From an uncultured Prevotella sp. (GTDB taxonomy: Bacteria > Bacteroidota > Bacteroidia > Bacteroidales > Bacteroidaceae), in assembly GCA_900762125.1 (NCBI GenBank), contig CAAFFL010000140.1, forward strand, positions 1-9,753: a stretch of DNA of 9,753 bases, written 5' to 3'. The position numbers and the translations under genes were made by a program. A model generated the notes under the pieces. It worked only from the letters and a program-made list of their open reading frames with translations, made no database searches and was not told the origin of the DNA. Shown here piece after piece: positions 6,325-9,753 of the stretch. Position 1 is the stretch's first letter, and each line of letters opens with the position of its first letter.

Positions 6325-6347
6325 GTGTTGGCTTGGTAAGCCAACAC
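6325..6347 (-). promoter_or_regulatory. Hairpin in the ctpA leader
   Basis: GTGTTGGCTT at 6325-6334 and AAGCCAACAC at 6338-6347 pair perfectly over 10 bp with a 3-nt loop, 18 nt before the ctpA start codon. In the minus-strand transcript it is followed by ACC and nine A residues (the T run at 6313-6321 on the plus strand), not T residues, so it is not an intrinsic terminator. It could block or stabilise the mRNA 5' of ctpA. Confidence 0.6.
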
Positions 6348-6359
6348 TGTCCAACAGTG
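6345..6359 (-). promoter_or_regulatory. Second small hairpin overlapping the first
   Basis: CACTGT at 6345-6350 pairs with ACAGTG at 6354-6359 around a 3-nt loop. Its arm shares three bases (6345-6347) with the 10-bp hairpin next to it, so the two full structures compete. The arrangement could be a switch or chance; the smaller stem is much weaker. Confidence 0.4.
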
Positions 6360-6380
6360 AACAGCCTTACAGCAAAACCA

Positions 6381-6403
6381 CATGCCTCCTTCGGAGGGAC
6401 ATG
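6381..6403 (-). terminator. Possible weak terminator or processing hairpin after parE
   Basis: Just beyond the parE stop, CCTCC (6385-6389) pairs with GGAGG (6393-6397), and outer CATG arms (6381-6384, 6400-6403) extend the stem past a 2-nt bulge. On the minus strand it is followed by TGGTTTTG. The T run is short, so termination would be partial at best; separation of parE and ctpA mRNA levels is one possible effect. Confidence 0.3.
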
Positions 6404-6415
6404 GGAAGGATGGGG

Positions 6416-8374
6416 CTATGCCGTCTCTTCCTCTTCTTCCGGGCGGTCCTCTTCGATGACGAGGTTGTCGATGATGAAGTTCTGGCGCTCCATGGTGTTC
6501 TTGCCCATGTAGTACTCGAGGAGCTTCTGGACTTGGTCGTTCTTGTGCAGGGTGACCTGCTCGAGGCGCATGTCTGGCCCGATGAAATGGACGAATTCGT
6601 CGGGTGAGATCTCTCCGAGGCCTTTGAAGCGCGTGATCTCCGGGTCGGGTCCGAGGTCGCGGATCGCGTCGAGACGTTCCTGGTCGCTATAGCAGTAGCG
6701 CGTGATGAAGTCACTCTTCTTCTCTCCTTTGCCCAACTTCTCGTCCGCCTCCTGGATGACCTTCTTGTTCTTGATCTTCGTTCGGCGATTGCGCACACGG
6801 AAGAGGGGCGTCTGCAGCACATAGACATGCCCCTTCTTGATGAGCTCGGGGTAGAACTGCAGGAAGAACGTGATGATCAGCAGACGGATGTGCATGCCGT
6901 CGACATCCGCATCGGTGGCGACGATCACCTTATTATATCGGAGGTTGTCCAGTCCGTCCTCTACGTCGAGGGCTGCCTGCAGGAGGTTGAACTCCTCATT
7001 CTCGTAGACGACCTTCTTCGTCAGGCCGAACGAGTTCAGCGGCTTACCGCGCAGCGAGAACACTGCCTGCGTGTTCACGTCGCGGCTCTTCGTGATGCTG
7101 CCGCTGGCGGAGTCGCCCTCGGTGATGAAGATCGACGACTCCTCCTTGCGGTCGTCACGTGCGTCGCAGTAGTGCACACGGCAGTCACGCAGCTTCCGGT
7201 TGTGGAGGTTCGCCTTCTTTGCGCGCTCCCTGGCAAGCTTCGTCACGCCAGCCATGGCCTTGCGCTCACGCTCACTCTCCTTGACCTTGTTCTCCAGCAC
7301 GTCGGCGACATCCTCCTTGTGAATATGGAGATAGTTGTCCACCTCCCGCTTGATGAAGTCGCCCACATATTTATTAATGGTCTCTCCACCCGGCTCCATG
7401 ACCGTCGAGCCCAGCTTGATCTTCGTCTGACTCTCGAAGACAGGCTCCTCCACATTGATGGCGATGGCTGCGACGATGCCGTTGCGGATGTCAGTGTATT
7501 CGTAATTTTTGTCGTAGAACTCCTTGATCGTCTTCGCAATGTGCTCCTTGAAGGCGCTCTGGTGTGTGCCTCCCTGCGTGGTGTGCTGTCCGTTAACGAA
7601 GCTGTGATACTCCTCGCCATACTGGTTGGTATGCGTGAAGGCAATCTCGATGTCCTCGCCCTTCATGTGGATGATGGGATAGAGCGGGTCCGTCGTCATC
7701 GTGTCGTTGAGCAGATCTTCCAGTCCGTTGCGGCTCTTGATGCGGCGGCCATTATACATAATGGTCAGTCCCGAGTTTAGATACGTATAGTTACGGAGCA
7801 TATTTTCCACGATTTCATCGTGAAAAAGGTAGTTCTTGAACAGGGTGTTGTCCGGCTCAAAATAGATGTACGTGCCGTTCTCATCCTTCGATTCCTCGGT
7901 GACGTCCGTCTTGAGAATGCCCTTCTCAAACGACAGTCCGCGCACCTTGCCGTCGCGGAAGCTCTTCACCTCGAAGTGAGCCGACAGCGCGTTAACAGCC
8001 TTCACACCGACGCCATTCAGTCCGACGCTCTTCTTGAACGCCTTCGAGTCGTATTTGCCACCGGTGTTCAGCCTCGAGACGGCCTCGACGAGCTTGCCCT
8101 GCGGGATGCCGCGGCCATAGTCGCGCACAGCGACACGGAGGTTGTCCTCGATGTCTATCTCTATGCGGTCGCCGGCCTTCATCTTGAACTCGTCGATGGA
8201 GTTGTCGATGACCTCCTTCAGCAGCACATAGATGCCGTCCTCCGGCAGCGAGCCGTCGCCGAGGCGACCGATGTACATACCCGGTCGGGTGCGTACGTGC
8301 TCCATGTCGGAGAGGTGTTTGATGTTGTCGTCAGTATATTCGACAGTCTGTGGATTGTTGATGTCTTCAGCCAT
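6416..8374 (-). CDS. parE: DNA topoisomerase IV subunit B (ParE)
   Basis: ATPase subunit of the type IIA topoisomerase that unlinks daughter chromosomes, partnering ParC. The GHKL ATPase domain shows KEVIDNSIDEF at 53-63 (Glu54, Asn58), DYGRGIP at 85-91 and LNGVGVKAVNALS at 119-131; the transducer has QTKIKLGS at 316-323. The TOPRIM domain has EGDSASGS at 419-426 (Glu419) and DADVDG at 488-493 for magnesium, then RFKGLGEISP at 582-591. I call ParE rather than GyrB because the TOPRIM motif reads EGDSASGSITKSRD, where GyrB normally has EGDSAGGSAKQGRD; the alternative remains possible since parC is not in the window. Residues 529-559 form a Lys-rich insertion. The Glu-rich C-terminus ends normally. 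The upstream acyltransferase gene ends 12 bp before the start, so the two are in one operon. Confidence 0.92.
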   Translation of the reverse strand: MAEDINNPQTVEYTDDNIKHLSDMEHVRTRPGMYIGRLGDGSLPEDGIYVLLKEVIDNSIDEFKMKAGDRIEIDIEDNLRVAVRDYGRGIPQGKLVEAVSRLNTGGKYDSKAFKKSVGLNGVGVKAVNALSAHFEVKSFRDGKVRGLSFEKGILKTDVTEESKDENGTYIYFEPDNTLFKNYLFHDEIVENMLRNYTYLNSGLTIMYNGRRIKSRNGLEDLLNDTMTTDPLYPIIHMKGEDIEIAFTHTNQYGEEYHSFVNGQHTTQGGTHQSAFKEHIAKTIKEFYDKNYEYTDIRNGIVAAIAINVEEPVFESQTKIKLGSTVMEPGGETINKYVGDFIKREVDNYLHIHKEDVADVLENKVKESERERKAMAGVTKLARERAKKANLHNRKLRDCRVHYCDARDDRKEESSIFITEGDSASGSITKSRDVNTQAVFSLRGKPLNSFGLTKKVVYENEEFNLLQAALDVEDGLDNLRYNKVIVATDADVDGMHIRLLIITFFLQFYPELIKKGHVYVLQTPLFRVRNRRTKIKNKKVIQEADEKLGKGEKKSDFITRYCYSDQERLDAIRDLGPDPEITRFKGLGEISPDEFVHFIGPDMRLEQVTLHKNDQVQKLLEYYMGKNTMERQNFIIDNLVIEEDRPEEEEETA

Positions 8375-8386
8375 AGGTCTTGTTGA

Positions 8387-9529
8387 TTAAATCTTCTTAC
8401 GGTAGCAGCGGCGCCGCTTATGCTGTGTGGGTCCGAGGATATCCCATTGTCCCTGGACGCCCTTGTTGTTCTCCATCTCCACCTGCGTCTCGCCCCATTT
8501 GATGCCATTGCGCTGATAGCGCGGGATGAGGTCGGCGAAGAGCAGGGCGTTGGCACCCTTGGCGCGATACTCCGGCAGGAAGCCGACGAGCTCCAGGTCG
8601 ACGCCCTCGGTCTTGTGGAACTTCAGCGCGCGGAGCACATGCAACCAGCCGAAGGGCAGCAGGCGGCCGCGGTGGCACTTCTGCAGCGCATGAGCCAGCG
8701 ACGGCACGGTGATGCCTACGCCGGCGAGTGCGTTGTCCTTGTTGCCATCGACGATGACGCTGATGAAGTCAAGGTCGAGGAACGGGGTATACATCTCCAC
8801 ATACTGGTCGATCTGCCGGTCTGTCAAGGCCACGAAGCCATAGAGTCCCGAGTAGGTGTCGTTGATGAGGTGGAAGATGCTGCGGATGAACTCCTTGTTG
8901 TGCAGGTCATTCTTCGTGAGCTTCATCACGTGGAGGTTGTAGCGTTTCTCCACGAGCTGGGCAATCTTCGCATATTTCTCCGGCATCTTCTCCGGCACCT
9001 CGAGGAAGTACTCCACATAGTCGTTGTCCTTCACCCAACCGCCCATCTGCTCGATGTGCTTTGGGTAGTAGGGATAGTTATATATGGTGGCCATCGTTCC
9101 GAGGCGGTCGAAGCCCTCGATGAGCATGCCCTCGGGGTCGAAGTCGGTGAAGCCCAGCGGCCCGACAATGTCGGTCATGCCCTGGCTCTTGCCCCAGTCC
9201 TCGACGGCCTTCAAGAGCGCGGTGCTCGCCTCCTGGTCATCAATGAAGTCGATCCATCCGAAGCGGACGTCCTTCGTCTGCCATTTCTCGTTGGCGCGCC
9301 GGTTGATGATGCCAGCGACGCGGCCAGCGACCTTCCCGTCCTTATACGCCAGGAAGAACTGGGCATCGCAGAAGTCGAACGCGGCATTCTTCTTCCGGTC
9401 GAACGTGCCTTGGTCGTCAATGAACAATGTCGGGACATCGTAAGGGTTGCCTTTGTACAAGTCGTAATGGAAATCGATGAAGGCACGCATGTCCTTCTTC
9501 GTTTCAACCTTTCTTATTTCTACTGCCAT
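8387..9529 (-). CDS. GNAT-like N-acyltransferase of unknown substrate
   Basis: A 380-residue cytoplasmic protein with no signal peptide or membrane segment. It appears to have two GNAT-like halves. The first, about 1-175, has FFLAYKDGKVAGRVAGIINR at 58-77, which looks like the core beta hairpin of the fold, then GWIDFIDD and GPLGFTDFDPEGMLIEGFD. The second, about 195-370, has the acyl-CoA loop-like segment EYRAKGANALLF at 320-331 and the end ETQVEMENNKGVQGQW. The tail KRRRCYRKK is very basic. I recall proteins of this size annotated only as GNAT N-acetyltransferase in Bacteroidales, with no established substrate. The ATG at 9529 is supported by a well-spaced promoter at 9562-9593. It leads an apparent operon with parE, but nothing ties its chemistry to DNA topology. 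Confidence 0.8.
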   Translation of the reverse strand: MAVEIRKVETKKDMRAFIDFHYDLYKGNPYDVPTLFIDDQGTFDRKKNAAFDFCDAQFFLAYKDGKVAGRVAGIINRRANEKWQTKDVRFGWIDFIDDQEASTALLKAVEDWGKSQGMTDIVGPLGFTDFDPEGMLIEGFDRLGTMATIYNYPYYPKHIEQMGGWVKDNDYVEYFLEVPEKMPEKYAKIAQLVEKRYNLHVMKLTKNDLHNKEFIRSIFHLINDTYSGLYGFVALTDRQIDQYVEMYTPFLDLDFISVIVDGNKDNALAGVGITVPSLAHALQKCHRGRLLPFGWLHVLRALKFHKTEGVDLELVGFLPEYRAKGANALLFADLIPRYQRNGIKWGETQVEMENNKGVQGQWDILGPTQHKRRRCYRKKI

Positions 9530-9561
9530 AGCCAGTGTATTTGTTTCTTACTTATAACTTG

Positions 9562-9593
9562 CAAAAGTAACCATTTTCGGGCACAAGGCCAAA
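9562..9593 (-). promoter_or_regulatory. Bacteroidetes-type promoter for the acyltransferase-parE-ctpA operon
   Basis: On the minus strand TTTG (9593-9590) is followed after 20 nt by TACTTTTG (9569-9562), close to the TTTG-N19-TAnnTTTG consensus of Bacteroidetes housekeeping promoters. The -7 box ends 32 nt before the ATG at 9529, leaving a short leader with no strong Shine-Dalgarno. It is the best promoter match in the window and the only one I see for the three-gene block. Confidence 0.7.
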
Positions 9594-9610
9594 CGAAACG
9601 GCCAAATTAT

Positions 9611-9620
9611 CAAATATTTG
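9611..9620. repeat. Short palindrome upstream of the operon promoter
   Basis: CAAATATTTG is a perfect 10-bp palindrome lying 18 bp upstream of the TTTG -33 element. It could be a regulator site, but short AT-rich palindromes are common and no second copy is seen nearby. The remaining gene-free sequence 9621-9710 has a short stem CCGTC/GACGG (9681-9685, 9696-9700) and nothing else I can interpret. Confidence 0.25.
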
Positions 9621-9712
9621 ATGCTCTTTTGCATACTCCTCTACCGCTCATCAACACTTCCCAAAGTTCCCTTCTCAGCCCCGTCATCTAGCCCCGACGG
9701 TGAGATCATTGA

Positions 9713-9753
9713 GTAATTTAAGTTAAATTACAAAGTAATTTAGGTTAAATTAC
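9713..9753. repeat. Tandem palindromic repeat at the window edge
   Basis: GTAATTTAAGTTAAATTAC at 9713-9731 is a perfect palindrome (9-bp arms, one central base). After AAA it repeats at 9735-9753 with a single change (A to G at the arm end), giving a 22-bp period. The second copy reaches the last base, so the array may continue outside. No cas gene or unique spacers are present, so I read it as simple tandem palindromic DNA. Confidence 0.75.

Noticed and set aside
6313..6347. Intrinsic terminator formed by the T9 run and hairpin upstream of ctpA
   Set aside because: On the plus strand the T run comes before the hairpin, and on the minus strand A residues follow it, so neither orientation gives hairpin then T tract.
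8420..9691. Plus-strand reading frame of 423 codons opposite the acyltransferase
   Set aside because: Antisense shadow of a well-supported gene; no domain, no promoter and biased composition.
9713..9753. CRISPR array
   Set aside because: Repeats are separated by only AAA, have no unique spacers, and there are no cas genes in the window.
1..9753. Novel defence, mobile or biosynthetic system
   Set aside because: Every well-supported gene belongs to a known housekeeping family, and there is no integrase, transposase, reverse transcriptase, toxin or cluster of unknown genes.

Overview
The window looks like ordinary chromosome from a GC-rich member of the Bacteroidales, most likely Prevotellaceae. 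Three things point there. At least three promoter-like -7 boxes fit the Bacteroidetes consensus TAnnTTTG (TATCTTTG, TACTTTTG, TACTTTTG). The proteins (long RluA-family enzyme with N-terminal coiled coil, topoisomerase IV B subunit with EGDSASGS, 380-residue GNAT protein) resemble Bacteroidales versions. Short heptameric tandem repeats and G/C-rich interspersed repeats, which I associate with that group, sit between and even inside genes. Species cannot be named from the sequence alone.

Layout, left to right. Positions 1-320 hold no gene I can support, only short direct and inverted repeats. From 2959 leftward run two overlapping genes on the minus strand: thyX (FAD-dependent thymidylate synthase) and an RluA-family pseudouridine synthase of 586 residues, whose start codon overlaps the thyX stop by 10 nt. 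Divergent from thyX, on the plus strand, are a Fur-family metalloregulator and mutY (A/G-specific adenine glycosylase), 22 bp apart. The 111-bp convergent gap after mutY contains a perfect palindrome that overlaps the mutY stop, six copies of a heptamer, and a short ORF-like remnant. From 9529 leftward run a GNAT-like acyltransferase, parE and a secreted S41 C-terminal processing protease (ctpA), all minus strand and probably one transcript from the promoter at 9562-9593. The right edge holds two 19-bp palindromes repeated with a 22-bp period that runs off the window.

Functionally this is housekeeping: dTMP synthesis, RNA modification, metal-responsive regulation, oxidative-damage repair, chromosome decatenation and envelope proteolysis. 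I see no phage, transposase, toxin-antitoxin, CRISPR or defence genes, and no undescribed multi-gene system. The most interesting signals are small: two blocks of intergenic-type repetitive DNA carried in frame inside the pseudouridine synthase (one an exact 63-bp heptamer array flanked by AAGGCTA), a palindrome that supplies the last codons of mutY, and overlapping hairpins in the ctpA leader.
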